A stretch of DNA of 64,000 nucleotides, taken from positions 124,001 to 188,000 of the forward strand of contig NZ_VRYN01000002.1 in NCBI RefSeq assembly GCF_008124605.1. Reading direction: 5' to 3'. Both the position numbers and the translations under genes were made by a program. The stretch is from Halobacterium salinarum DSM 3754 (GTDB taxonomy: Archaea; Halobacteriota; Halobacteria; Halobacteriales; Halobacteriaceae). The notes under the pieces were generated by a model. It made no database searches, was not told where the DNA came from, and was given only the letters and a program-made list of their open reading frames with translations. Shown here one piece after another: positions 1 to 7,957 of this stretch (the stretch's first letter is position 1; every line of letters starts with the position of its first letter).

Positions 1-152
1 CGAACGACCTCGATGAGGGCACTTACCAGCTGTACTGCGCTGAGTTCTGTGGCGCGGGCCACTCGAAGATGCTCAGCAAGATCCACGTCGTCGACCGCGA
101 CACGTACGACGCGTACATCAACGACCCGGAGAACGTCTCCGTCGGCGCCTGA
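1..152 (+). CDS. coxB: Cytochrome c oxidase subunit II (coxB), C-terminal fragment
   Basis: Only the last 49 or so codons are inside the window; the frame runs off the left edge and stops with TGA at 150-152. The fragment contains the binuclear CuA signature YCAEFCGAGHSKM: two Cys, the His and the Met that bind the copper pair accepting electrons for the oxidase. Subunit II sits in the membrane with this domain outside; in halophiles the donor is probably halocyanin (inference). It is followed tail to tail, with no spacer, by birA on the other strand. coxC and coxA follow within 3 kb, so this is the left part of the oxidase cluster. Confidence 0.93.
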   Translation, partial: NDLDEGTYQLYCAEFCGAGHSKMLSKIHVVDRDTYDAYINDPENVSVGA

Positions 153-1001
153 CTACGCGCGCCGCAGTCGCTGACACACTCCTTCTGTTACGTGCACGCG
201 CGCTCCGTCGGGTCGCTCCACGACGAGCGCGCCACGGTCGTCGATCGCCACGGCAGTGCCGGTGACTGGGTCGTCGTCGAAGCGGGTCACGCGCACCCGC
301 TTGCCCAGCGTCGCGCTGCGTTCGCGGACCGCGGCGACGGCGTCGTCCATCCCGCCCGCTGTTTGGACGCGCGACACCCACGTTCGGAGGTGCTCGTGCA
401 GCGTCGCCGCCACGGCCGTCGGATCGACAGCGCCACGCTCCGCTCGGAGCGTCGTCACGGCGCGGTCGAGGTCACCGAGCGAGTCGGGGTCAAGCGCCGC
501 GTTCACGCCGATGCCGAGCACCGCAAACGACATGTCGGCGTTCGCAGGGTCGGTCTCCGGAAGCACACTCCCGACGGGCTTGCCGGCGACAGGGACTTCG
601 TCGATGACCGCCTCAGTGAGCACGCCACACAGCTTCGACTGGTCGCTGCCGTCGGCGGCCGCGACCACCACGTCGTTGGGCCACTTCAGCCGGGCGTCGA
701 CGCCGAACGACGCGGCGGTGTCGGCGGCGGCCAGCCCGCCGGCAAGCGTGAGTCGTCCCACGTGGCTGGCTGCGATGTCGGCGCGAACGACGGTGCTCGA
801 CCAGACGCCACCGGGCGGGCTCGCCCAGGCGTTGCCGGTGCGCCCGCGGCCCGCCGTCTGTTCGTCCGCGATCACGAACGTGCCGTCGGTGGCCCCTGCC
901 CGCGCTTCGGCGCGCGCGATGTCGTTCGTGCTCGGGCACGTCTCGCGGTGGACGACCGGTGCCGACACCTGGCGCTGGAGCGCCGCGGGATCAACAGTCA
1001 T
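153..1001 (-). CDS. birA: Biotin--[acetyl-CoA/propionyl-CoA carboxylase] ligase (BirA)
   Basis: 282 aa. Makes biotinyl-AMP and transfers biotin to the carboxyl carrier protein. The N-terminus goes almost directly into the catalytic domain (CPSTNDIARAEA near residue 22), with the ATP/biotin loop GRGRTGNAWASPPGG near residues 51-65 and the KWPNDV motif near 105, followed by the small C-terminal SH3-like domain. There is no room for the N-terminal winged helix of bifunctional BirA, so it should be a ligase only and not a repressor. Its likely client is the biotin-dependent carboxylase whose beta subunit lies at 29289-31058. The stop abuts that of coxB, a convergent pair without spacer. Confidence 0.93.
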   Translation of the reverse strand: MTVDPAALQRQVSAPVVHRETCPSTNDIARAEARAGATDGTFVIADEQTAGRGRTGNAWASPPGGVWSSTVVRADIAASHVGRLTLAGGLAAADTAASFGVDARLKWPNDVVVAAADGSDQSKLCGVLTEAVIDEVPVAGKPVGSVLPETDPANADMSFAVLGIGVNAALDPDSLGDLDRAVTTLRAERGAVDPTAVAATLHEHLRTWVSRVQTAGGMDDAVAAVRERSATLGKRVRVTRFDDDPVTGTAVAIDDRGALVVERPDGARVHVTEGVCQRLRRA

Positions 1002-1050
1002 ACGGCGGCGTTCGCAACGCCAGCGAAAAAGACCAGCGGGTTCGCCGTGG

Positions 1051-1908
1051 TTAGGCGACCGACCCGGCGTACAGCACGACGACCAGGAAGATCCAGACGA
1101 TGTCGACGAAGTGCCAGTACATCGACACCGTGCTCACCGACGTGTGGCGGTCAGCGGAGTACTGCCCCCGAAGCCCGCGGACCATGATGATGCCAATGAG
1201 CACCGCGCCCATCGTGACGTGCAGTCCGTGTAGGCCAGTGAGCCCGAAGAACGCGCTCTCGAAGAGGCCGCCGGAGAGCGTGAACCCCTCGTGGGCGATG
1301 AACTCGTAGTACTCGTAGACCTGGCCGCCGATGAAGACGACACCCAGGACGAGCGTGGACACCAACAGCGCCAGGAACCGAGACCGGTTGCCCTTCCGGA
1401 GCGCGACGTGTGCGAAGTGGAGGGTGAAACTCGACACCACGAGGATGGCGGTGTTCACAACGACCAGGGAGCCCAGGAACCCGTCCGGAATGGCGCTGGC
1501 CGCGGTGCTCCACTGGGTGCCCGCGCGGATGAAGAAGTAGTACGCGAACCCGGCACCGAACGTCGCGATCTCGGAGCCCAGGAACCCGATCATCCCCCAC
1601 CGGAGTGCGGTGCTGCCGCCGCCGTCGTTGCTCCAGTAGGCGGCCACGAAGGCGTGGTACACCCAGCCGTAGAGCCCGGCAAGGAAGGCGAACGTGCTTG
1701 CGATGAACACGCCCGGCCCCACCATCGGACCCACGAGTGCGCTCTCGCCGCGGCCAAGCACGTAGAGTGCGGCGCCGATGTAGAAGCCCGCAGCGCCAAT
1801 GGCAGTGATGAAGGGCCACCAGCTGGCCTCCCCAAAGCCCTTCGGCCAGTCCTCCACGGCCGGCAGGTGGTGGCCGTGGTCGTCGGTCGAGTCGTCCGCT
1901 ACGCTCAT
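1051..1908 (-). CDS. coxC: Cytochrome c oxidase subunit III
   Basis: 285 aa, membrane. The hydrophilic His- and Asp-rich N-terminus (HDHGHH-like) is followed by seven predicted TM segments, as in subunit III of aa3 oxidases. The conserved C-terminal part (FFGLTGLHGLHVTMGA, then YWHFVDIVWIFLV) is diagnostic of the family. It stabilises the catalytic subunit and does not itself bind metal. It lies between birA and the small cox-cluster genes, transcribed away from coxA. A TATA-like TTTTTAAT about 26 bp before the ATG suggests a near-leaderless transcript of its own. Confidence 0.95.
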   Translation of the reverse strand: MSVADDSTDDHGHHLPAVEDWPKGFGEASWWPFITAIGAAGFYIGAALYVLGRGESALVGPMVGPGVFIASTFAFLAGLYGWVYHAFVAAYWSNDGGGSTALRWGMIGFLGSEIATFGAGFAYYFFIRAGTQWSTAASAIPDGFLGSLVVVNTAILVVSSFTLHFAHVALRKGNRSRFLALLVSTLVLGVVFIGGQVYEYYEFIAHEGFTLSGGLFESAFFGLTGLHGLHVTMGAVLIGIIMVRGLRGQYSADRHTSVSTVSMYWHFVDIVWIFLVVVLYAGSVA

Positions 1909-1930
1909 ACAACGGGGTTACGGAGCGAGT

Positions 1931-1938
1931 ATTAAAAA
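1931..1938 (-). promoter_or_regulatory. TATA box of coxC
   Basis: ATTAAAAA on the plus strand (TTTTTAAT in the coxC direction) is centred about 26 bp upstream of the coxC ATG, the archaeal TATA spacing. This predicts transcription starting at or next to the start codon. Confidence 0.6.
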
Positions 1939-2050
1939 CCCATCCAACTGCGGCGGCCAGCCAGCGCGTCCGAGGCGAACGTGTGGCTGGTGTCCCAGGA
2001 CGACGGCGTGAACCGGTGGGTTTCTAATGCTGTCACCCCAAGGCGTGTGC

Positions 2051-2413
2051 ATGGCTGAACGAACTGAGCCGGGGCTCAGCGACCAGTACACGCGAGCCAG
2101 CCCGTGGCCGATCCCGCTCGTGATCGGGATCGTCGTCACCGAGGTCGGACTCGTGTTCGAGGGGTTGACCCCGGTCGCGGTCAGTGGCATGCTGTTGTTC
2201 GCCGCCTGTGTGGTCGGGATCACTCGCGAGTCGGCGTTCGCCGACACCCTCTGGCGGCCGGGCGTCGCCGTCGGCGTGCTGTTCGCCGTGCTCGGGGCGG
2301 TCATCTACACGGGGACGACCGCCACCACCCGCGGGATCGCGATGCTCGGCACGAGTGTGCTCGTCTGGGCGGCGTCTGCGGTGGCGTTCCTCTACGAAAC
2401 CCAGCGGCTCTGA
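2051..2413 (+). CDS. Small cox-cluster membrane protein (DUF7541-like)
   Basis: 120 aa, four predicted TM segments after a short polar head (MAERTEPGLSDQYTRASPWP). The frame is open to 2027, but ATG 2051 is preferred: a TTTCTAAT box lies about 26 bp upstream, and the codons before it are not coding-like. No catalytic residues are visible. I believe it belongs to a family known only from haloarchaeal oxidase clusters (family number from memory, unverified), so an assembly or accessory role is inferred from position between coxC and coxA. Confidence 0.8.
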   Translation: MAERTEPGLSDQYTRASPWPIPLVIGIVVTEVGLVFEGLTPVAVSGMLLFAACVVGITRESAFADTLWRPGVAVGVLFAVLGAVIYTGTTATTRGIAMLGTSVLVWAASAVAFLYETQRL

Positions 2414-2422
2414 ACTAGCAAC

Positions 2423-2430
2423 GTATATCA
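2423..2430 (+). promoter_or_regulatory. TATA box for the 75-aa cox-cluster gene
   Basis: GTATATCA centred 28 bp before ATG 2455, in the otherwise GC-rich 41-bp gap after the preceding gene. The spacing fits a leaderless mRNA. Confidence 0.6.
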
Positions 2431-2454
2431 GTCAGCCACACTCACTACACACCA

Positions 2455-2682
2455 ATGTCAGCGCGACTCTTCGACCGGGATACCATCCTGGACATCACGG
2501 TGAACCTCGTTCCCCTGGCGATTCTCGGGTTCTTCTTCGTGGTCTTCATGGTGTTGAACCCGTGGGACGGTGGGCTCACGCTGAAACGCATCATCCAGTT
2601 CGTGCTCATCGGCTGGATTTTCACCGCGCTCGCGGTGCTGACGTACTTCGCCGCCAAGGCCATCGAAGGCCCGGAGACGTAG
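2455..2682 (+). CDS. Small two-TM cox-cluster protein (DUF6684-like)
   Basis: 75 aa. The short polar N-terminus MSARLFDRDTILDI is followed by two predicted TM helices (about residues 15-33 and 44-66) separated by a short loop containing NPWDGG. No metal-binding residues are seen. It has its own TATA box and lies 125 bp before coxA in the same direction. Such proteins accompany coxA in haloarchaea; assembly factor or accessory subunit are both possible. Function is not established from sequence. Confidence 0.8.
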   Translation: MSARLFDRDTILDITVNLVPLAILGFFFVVFMVLNPWDGGLTLKRIIQFVLIGWIFTALAVLTYFAAKAIEGPET

Positions 2683-2807
2683 GCACCGCCCGCCGCGCGG
2701 CGACGCCGCACAGTCTCGTGTCGACCGCTGACTTGGTGGCGTGGTCGCGCCGACATTTCCGTGGACAATCCTAAGCTTTCTTTACCGTCGAATCCTGACT
2801 AGGAGGC

Positions 2808-4589
2808 ATGGCTACAGCAGCGTCATCGATTACACTCACTGTGCTGATGGGCGTGTTGCTCGTCGGCGTGGTCGCTGTCCTCGCGCGACTCGAGGACTGG
2901 CGGTCGTACACGCCCCTCAGCGACGTGGGCGGTGGGCTCGGGGAGCGCACCGGCTACACGCACGAGGAGAAGCCTGGGGGCATTATCCGCTGGTTCACGA
3001 CGGTCGATCACAAGGACATCGGGATCCTGTACGGCGTCTACGGCACCATCGCGTTCGCATGGGGCGGGGTGTCGGTGCTCCTGATGCGGACTGAGCTTGC
3101 GACGAGCAGTGAGACGCTGATCAGCCCGTCGCTGTACAACGGGCTGTTGACGAGTCACGGGATCACGATGTTGTTCCTGTTCGGGACGCCGATGATCGCG
3201 GCCTTCGGGAACTACTTCATCCCGCTGTTGATCGACGCCGACGACATGGCGTTCCCGCGCATCAACGCGATCGCGTTCTGGCTGCTGCCGCCGGGCGCGA
3301 TCCTCATCTGGTCCGGGTTCCTGATCCCGGGGATCGCCACCGCACAGACGTCGTGGACGATGTACACGCCGCTGTCGCTCCAGATGTCGAGTCCCGCGGT
3401 GGACATGATGATGCTGGGGCTGCACCTCACCGGCGTGTCCGCGACGATGGGTGCGATCAACTTCATCGCGACAATCTTCACCGAGCGCGGTGAGGACGTC
3501 GGATGGCCGGATCTGGACATCTTCTCGTGGACGATGCTCACCCAGTCCGGACTGATCCTGTTCGCGTTCCCGCTGTTCGGCAGCGCCCTCATCATGCTGC
3601 TGCTCGACCGGAACTTCGGAACGACGTTCTTCACGGTCGCCGGCGGGGATCCGATCTTCTGGCAGCACCTCTTCTGGTTCTTCGGCCATCCCGAAGTGTA
3701 CGTGCTCGTGTTGCCGCCGATGGGGATCGTGTCGCTGATCCTGCCGAAGTTCTCGGGGCGGAAGCTGTTCGGGTTCAAGTTCGTCGTCTACTCGACGCTG
3801 GCGATCGGCGTGCTGAGTTTCGGGGTGTGGGCCCACCACATGTTCACGACGGGCATCGACCCGCGGATTCGGTCGAGTTTCATGGCGGTGTCGCTGGCGA
3901 TTTCGATCCCGTCGGCGGTGAAGGTGTTCAACTGGATCACCACGATGTGGAACGGGAAACTGCGCCTGACCGCGCCGATGCTGTTCTGCATCGGGTTCGT
4001 GCAGAACTTCATCATCGGCGGTGTGACCGGCGTGTTCCTCGCGGTCATTCCGATCGACCTCATCCTGCACGACACCTACTACGTGGTCGGTCACTTCCAC
4101 TTCATCGTCTACGGTGCGATCGGGTTCGCGCTGTTCGCGGCGTCGTACTACTGGTTCCCGATGGTCACGGGCCGGATGTACCAGAAGCGCCTGGCGCACG
4201 CGCACTTCTGGACGGCGCTCGTCGGCTCCAACGCGACGTTCCTGGCGATGTTGTGGCTCGGCTACGGCGGGATGCCACGGCGGTACGCGACGTACATCCC
4301 GCAGTTCGCGACCGCACACCGGCTCGCAACAGTGGGGGCGTTCCTGATCGGGGTGTCGACGCTGATCTGGCTGTTCAACATGGCGACCTCGTGGCGTGAG
4401 GGGCCACGCGTCGACTCCACTGACCCATGGGACCTAGAGGAGACCGACCAGTTCACCAACGACTGGGCGTGGTTCCGTGCGAAAGAGGAGACGACCGTGC
4501 TCCCCGACGGCGGTGACGAAGCGCAATCCGAGGCGGACGCGGTGACTGACGGCGGGCAGCCGGCCGCGGACAGCGACACCGAGTCGTAG
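2808..4589 (+). CDS. coxA: Cytochrome c oxidase subunit I (aa3 type)
   Basis: 593 aa, catalytic haem-copper subunit that reduces O2 and pumps protons. All ligands are visible: H117 (low-spin haem), H294 and Y298 in GHPEVY (CuB with the cross-linkable Tyr), H343-H344 (CuB), and H429/H431 in GHFHF (high-spin and low-spin haems). GHPEVY with its Glu marks a type A oxidase. The N-terminus has an extra TM helix (about residues 8-27) before the usual start, and the C-terminal 70 residues are a polar acidic tail, a halophile adaptation. An AGGAGG sits one base before the ATG, too close for a normal Shine-Dalgarno; a TTTACC element near 2781 may be the promoter. Confidence 0.97.
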   Translation: MATAASSITLTVLMGVLLVGVVAVLARLEDWRSYTPLSDVGGGLGERTGYTHEEKPGGIIRWFTTVDHKDIGILYGVYGTIAFAWGGVSVLLMRTELATSSETLISPSLYNGLLTSHGITMLFLFGTPMIAAFGNYFIPLLIDADDMAFPRINAIAFWLLPPGAILIWSGFLIPGIATAQTSWTMYTPLSLQMSSPAVDMMMLGLHLTGVSATMGAINFIATIFTERGEDVGWPDLDIFSWTMLTQSGLILFAFPLFGSALIMLLLDRNFGTTFFTVAGGDPIFWQHLFWFFGHPEVYVLVLPPMGIVSLILPKFSGRKLFGFKFVVYSTLAIGVLSFGVWAHHMFTTGIDPRIRSSFMAVSLAISIPSAVKVFNWITTMWNGKLRLTAPMLFCIGFVQNFIIGGVTGVFLAVIPIDLILHDTYYVVGHFHFIVYGAIGFALFAASYYWFPMVTGRMYQKRLAHAHFWTALVGSNATFLAMLWLGYGGMPRRYATYIPQFATAHRLATVGAFLIGVSTLIWLFNMATSWREGPRVDSTDPWDLEETDQFTNDWAWFRAKEETTVLPDGGDEAQSEADAVTDGGQPAADSDTES

Positions 4590-4646
4590 CCGCCGTCAGC
4601 GACGTTTTCTGCGGGTTCGGGCGGCGTACGCCCAGCGACGGAGCTG

Positions 4647-4733
4647 TCAGGCGAGTACCAGCACGAACCCGGTGATGAACATGAGGACTGCGATCCCGCC
4701 GAACAACAGCAACAATACGACTTTGTCTTCCAT
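4647..4733 (-). CDS. Tiny single-TM protein in the oxidase cluster (28 aa)
   Basis: An ATG-to-TGA frame antisense to the coxA/93-aa gene gap encodes 28 residues: MEDKVV followed by one continuous hydrophobic helix (LLLLFGGIAVLMFITGFVLVLA) to the C-terminus. The amphipathic acidic/basic head and uninterrupted TM helix are what one expects of a micro-subunit, and chance ORFs in GC-rich DNA here are Arg/Pro-rich instead. Codon choice includes a few AT-rich codons (GTA, TTG), so homologue conservation is the decisive test. A role as an oxidase small subunit or assembly peptide is inferred purely from position. Confidence 0.6.
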   Translation of the reverse strand: MEDKVVLLLLFGGIAVLMFITGFVLVLA

Positions 4734-4792
4734 GGCGCTGCGTTGGGCGTGACACCGCAAAAGGCTACTCACTGCGCCACCAACGACCGGCC

Positions 4793-5074
4793 GTGAGTGA
4801 CACCGAGAGCAGTGGGCGTCGCATCGTGTTGTGGATGTACGCCGGCGCGATGGGGACGGCCGGCGTCTTCGGCTACGTGCTGGGCGTGATCGTGTACGGC
4901 AACGGTGGCGCGGCCGGCCCGCTCGCGACCGGGCCGTCCCCGGAGTACGGAAGCCTCGGCCCGATCGTCTTCGAGTTGACCCCGTTGAACCTCGCCGTGT
5001 TCGGGGTTTGTGCCGTGGGTGCGCTGTTGGGGGTCGGGTTGGCGGCGATCATCTTGGTGTCGAACCGCGAGTGA
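4793..5074 (+). CDS. Small cox-cluster membrane protein (DUF7520-like)
   Basis: 93 aa from a GTG start (VSDTESSGRR...). Two predicted TM helices (about residues 11-34 and 66-88) flank a loop rich in Gly, Pro and Ser. No cofactor motif. It is the last gene of the oxidase cluster; downstream genes are unrelated. Family number is from memory and unverified. An accessory or assembly role is an inference from the conserved neighbourhood. Confidence 0.75.
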   Translation: MSDTESSGRRIVLWMYAGAMGTAGVFGYVLGVIVYGNGGAAGPLATGPSPEYGSLGPIVFELTPLNLAVFGVCAVGALLGVGLAAIILVSNRE

Positions 5075-5097
5075 CCACGGCGACGGGTAGCAGGCAC

Positions 5098-5106
5098 GTA
5101 TATATG
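5098..5106 (+). promoter_or_regulatory. TATA box for the GNAT gene
   Basis: GTATATATG centred 27 bp before ATG 5129. It decides between two possible starts: GTG 5108 would lie upstream of the expected transcription start, ATG 5129 at it. Confidence 0.65.
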
Positions 5107-5128
5107 CGTGGCATCCGAACAAACGATC

Positions 5129-5872
5129 ATGATAGTTCGGGAGGCAACCCACGCCGACGGCGACGCCGTTCGTGCGGTCGCAAACGCGTCCTTGGAGGCG
5201 TCGTACGCCGATCCGTTGGGCGACGACATCGTGCACACCGCGGCCACCGAGTGGTACGACAGCGACCGCCTGGCCGACCGCCTGGACACCGACGCCGTGC
5301 AGTATCTGGTCGCTGAACGGGACGACGCGGTGGTCGGGTTCTCGGAGAGCGAGCGCGACGGGGACGTGGCGGCGATCCAGTGGCTGCACGTCCACCCGGA
5401 CGCCCGGGGTGACGGGGTCGGCGGCAGCCTGCTCAGTGACACCGAAACACACCTGCTGGAACACGGCGCGAGCCGGATCGAGGGGCGGGTGCTCGCGGCC
5501 AACGAACCCGGCAACGACTTCTATCAGGCACACGGCTACGCGCGGAGCGGCACCCGGGAGCTGGCGATCCGCGACGACACCCACACCGAGCACCTGTACG
5601 TCAAGCTCCCGGCGGCCGCGAGCACGGCCGCGATGACCGAACGGCGCGAGACCACGGTCGGCGACCTCTGGGTGGCGCTGGACGAACGCGAGCGCGGCTC
5701 TGACGCGCCGTTTTACGCGGCGTACCGGGACGCGGATCGGGAGACGAAATACGGGTTTTACTGTGCGGCCTGCGAGCACGCCGACACCGCGATGAACACG
5801 ATGGGGCGAGTGGCATGCAACAACTGTGGGAACGAGCGCCGGGAGACCCGGTGGGACGCGGCCTACCTCTGA
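5129..5872 (+). CDS. GNAT family N-acetyltransferase with C-terminal zinc-finger-like domain
   Basis: 247 aa. Residues about 1-160 are a GNAT fold (acetyl-CoA-dependent acyl transfer) with the CoA-binding stretch VHPDARGDGVGGSLL and the C-terminal NDFYQAHGY motif. Residues about 170-247 form a separate domain with two Cys pairs, YCAACE and CNNCGN, probably binding Zn (DUF5816-like). The acceptor substrate cannot be told; protein or small-molecule amines are both possible. The fusion suggests the Cys4 domain recognises the target or a nucleic acid (inference). Monocistronic, with a strong leaderless promoter; it is tail to tail with the mutase gene, 4 bp apart. Confidence 0.85.
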   Translation: MIVREATHADGDAVRAVANASLEASYADPLGDDIVHTAATEWYDSDRLADRLDTDAVQYLVAERDDAVVGFSESERDGDVAAIQWLHVHPDARGDGVGGSLLSDTETHLLEHGASRIEGRVLAANEPGNDFYQAHGYARSGTRELAIRDDTHTEHLYVKLPAAASTAAMTERRETTVGDLWVALDERERGSDAPFYAAYRDADRETKYGFYCAACEHADTAMNTMGRVACNNCGNERRETRWDAAYL

Positions 5873-5876
5873 GTGG

Positions 5877-7580
5877 TCACGCGGCGGCGGCCGTCTCCTG
5901 GTAGCCGCCGAACTCGTCTTTGAACACGGCCATGATCTCGCCCATGGTGGCGTACGCCTTGACCGCGGCCACGATGTACGGGATGGTGTTCTCGTCCGCG
6001 CGGATTCCGGCCCGAAGCTCGGCCAGCGTGGCCTCGACGGCGTCGTCGTCGCGCTCGGCCTTGACGTCGCTGAGGCGGCCGAGCTGCCGGTCCCGAGTGG
6101 CCTCCGCGTCGACGTGAAGCGTGTCCGGGCTGGTGTCGGCGTCCATCTCGTGTTCGTTGACGCCCACGACGGTTTCCTCGCCGTCGTCGACACGGGACTG
6201 GTACTCGTAGGCGGACTCCTGGATCTCGCGGTGGAAGTAGCCGTCCGCGATGCCGGCCAGCACGCCGTCGCGGACGCTGCCGTCGCCCAGCTCCTTGATC
6301 TCGGTGAGGTACGCCATCGCCTCGGCCTCGATCTCGTTCGTGAGCGACTCCACGGCGAAGCTGCCACCCAGTGGGTCAACGATGTCCGCCGCGCCCGACT
6401 CCTCGGCGATGATCTGTTGGGTCCGCAACGCGACCCGCACCGCCTCCTCGCTGGGCAACGCGAGTGCTTCGTCGAAGGAGTTCGTGTGAATGCTCTGGCT
6501 CCCGCCGAGCACCGCGGCCAGCGCCTGGAGCGTGACGCGGGCGATGTTGTTCTTGGGCTGTTGGGCGGTGAGGCTCTGCCCGGCGGTCTGGGTGTGGAAC
6601 TTCAGTTGCGTTGCGGCGTCGGCCTCGGCCCCGTACCAGTCGTCCATGAGGGTCGCGTAGATCCGGCGGGCCGCCCGGAACTTCGCGACCTCCTCGAAGA
6701 TGGCGTTGTGGGAGTTGAAGAAAAACGAGAGCTGTGGCGCGAACGCGTCGACATCCAACCCACGGTCGATGGCGTCCTCGACGTACGCGAACCCGTCGGC
6801 GAGCGTGAACGCCAGCTCCTGGACCGCGGTCGAGCCGGCCTCGCGGATGTGGTAGCCCGACACCGAGATCGGGTGGAAGTTCGGCGTTTCGGCGACGCAG
6901 TACTCGACGACATCGGTCACCAGGTCCAGTGACGGTGTGGGCGGCACAACCCACTCTTTCTGTGCGATGAACTCCTTGAGCATGTCGTTTTGGAGGGTGC
7001 CACGGATGTCCTCACGGGGGACGCCTTGCTGGTCGGCCAACGCTAGGTACATCGCGTAGATGACCGGCGCGCTGGGGTTGATGGTGAAACTCGTCGAAAC
7101 CGCCGCGAGGTCGATGCCGTCGAAGAGGATCTCCATGTCTCGGAGGGTGTCGACGGCGACGCCCTCCTTGCCGACTTCCCCGAGGCTCATTCGGTGATCG
7201 GAGTCCAGGCCCATGAGCGACGGCATGTCGAAAGCCGTCGACAGCCCGGTTTGGCCGTTGTCGATGAGGTAGTGGAAGCGCTCGTTTGTCTCCTCGGCGG
7301 TGCCGAAGCCGGCGAACTGGCGCATCGTCCACGTCCGACCCCGGTACCCCGTGGGGTAGACGCCGCGCGTGTACGGGAACTCGCCCGGGAACCCGAGGTC
7401 CTCGTTGTAGTCGGTGTCGGCGACGTCGGCGGGCGTGTAGAGCCGATCGACTTCCATGTTCGAGACGGTCGCAAACCGGGCTTTGCGCTCGCCGTACGCG
7501 TCCTGCACCGGCCCGAGCGTGGTTTCGGTCCAGTCGTCGCGTGCCTCCCGGATGTCCGCGAGGTCGTCGTCATCGTACAT
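5877..7580 (-). CDS. mcmA1: Methylmalonyl-CoA mutase, large (catalytic TIM-barrel) subunit
   Basis: 567 aa. Interconverts (R)-methylmalonyl-CoA and succinyl-CoA with adenosylcobalamin. The barrel motifs are present: RGVYPTGYRGRTWTMRQFAG, the substrate-binding STAFDMPSLMG and SGYHIREAGS. The B12-binding domain (DxHxxG) is absent, so a separate small subunit must be encoded elsewhere. Start: ATG 7595 is possible, but the TATA-like TTAATG element at 7607-7614 predicts transcription beginning near 7584, so ATG 7580 (MYDDDDLADI) is preferred. It supplies the final step from propionyl-CoA, linking to the carboxylase and lyase genes at 27-31 kb. Confidence 0.95.
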   Translation of the reverse strand: MYDDDDLADIREARDDWTETTLGPVQDAYGERKARFATVSNMEVDRLYTPADVADTDYNEDLGFPGEFPYTRGVYPTGYRGRTWTMRQFAGFGTAEETNERFHYLIDNGQTGLSTAFDMPSLMGLDSDHRMSLGEVGKEGVAVDTLRDMEILFDGIDLAAVSTSFTINPSAPVIYAMYLALADQQGVPREDIRGTLQNDMLKEFIAQKEWVVPPTPSLDLVTDVVEYCVAETPNFHPISVSGYHIREAGSTAVQELAFTLADGFAYVEDAIDRGLDVDAFAPQLSFFFNSHNAIFEEVAKFRAARRIYATLMDDWYGAEADAATQLKFHTQTAGQSLTAQQPKNNIARVTLQALAAVLGGSQSIHTNSFDEALALPSEEAVRVALRTQQIIAEESGAADIVDPLGGSFAVESLTNEIEAEAMAYLTEIKELGDGSVRDGVLAGIADGYFHREIQESAYEYQSRVDDGEETVVGVNEHEMDADTSPDTLHVDAEATRDRQLGRLSDVKAERDDDAVEATLAELRAGIRADENTIPYIVAAVKAYATMGEIMAVFKDEFGGYQETAAAA

Positions 7581-7709
7581 GTGTGACACACTCATTCAGG
7601 AAGATTCATTAAGGAACCGGTGGGCATCGGGTTCGAATAGTGGGTGGTCGGGCGTGGCCATGCGGCAGCACCGAGCGGGACTGTGGGCACGTGACTGGCG
7701 GACAGCCGG

Positions 7710-7859
7710 TCAGTAGTGGCCCATGACGCCGTCTCTGCGCGCCCACCGCTGGCAGTAGTAGAACGCCACGTCCCCGGCGGCGAGGTAGCCGAGGGCGGTC
7801 ACCACGAGCACGGTCAACTCTCCGAGGGGGAGCCCGCAGAGCGCGACGCCGTCTGCCAT
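7710..7859 (-). CDS. Small hypothetical protein, one hydrophobic segment
   Basis: 49 aa from ATG 7859 (MADGVALCG...). A hydrophobic stretch (about residues 11-28, ELTVLVVTALGYLAAGD) precedes a basic tail (QRWARRDG). The same frame stays open upstream for about 30 codons with plausible residues (YYRDRPLDTLGVNNAK) but without an ATG or GTG, so the true start could be a rarer codon. Third positions are GC-rich, as in coding DNA. It lies directly downstream of the CBS-domain gene on the same strand. Function unknown. Confidence 0.45.
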   Translation of the reverse strand: MADGVALCGLPLGELTVLVVTALGYLAAGDVAFYYCQRWARRDGVMGHY

Positions 7860-7957
7860 TGCGATCTGGAGCAGTTGGCTGCCCTGTACGCGGCTTTTTG
7901 CGTTGTTGACGCCCAGCGTGTCGAGCGGTCGATCGCGGTAATAGCAGTCCGTGGACC

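Noticed and set aside
2801-2807. AGGAGG as Shine-Dalgarno of coxA
   Set aside because: Only one base separates it from the ATG, too close to pair with 16S rRNA while the start codon is in the P site.
2823-4319. 498-codon open frame antisense to coxA
   Set aside because: It is a His/Arg/Glu/Pro-rich shadow produced by GC-rich codons of coxA; no promoter, motif or balanced composition.
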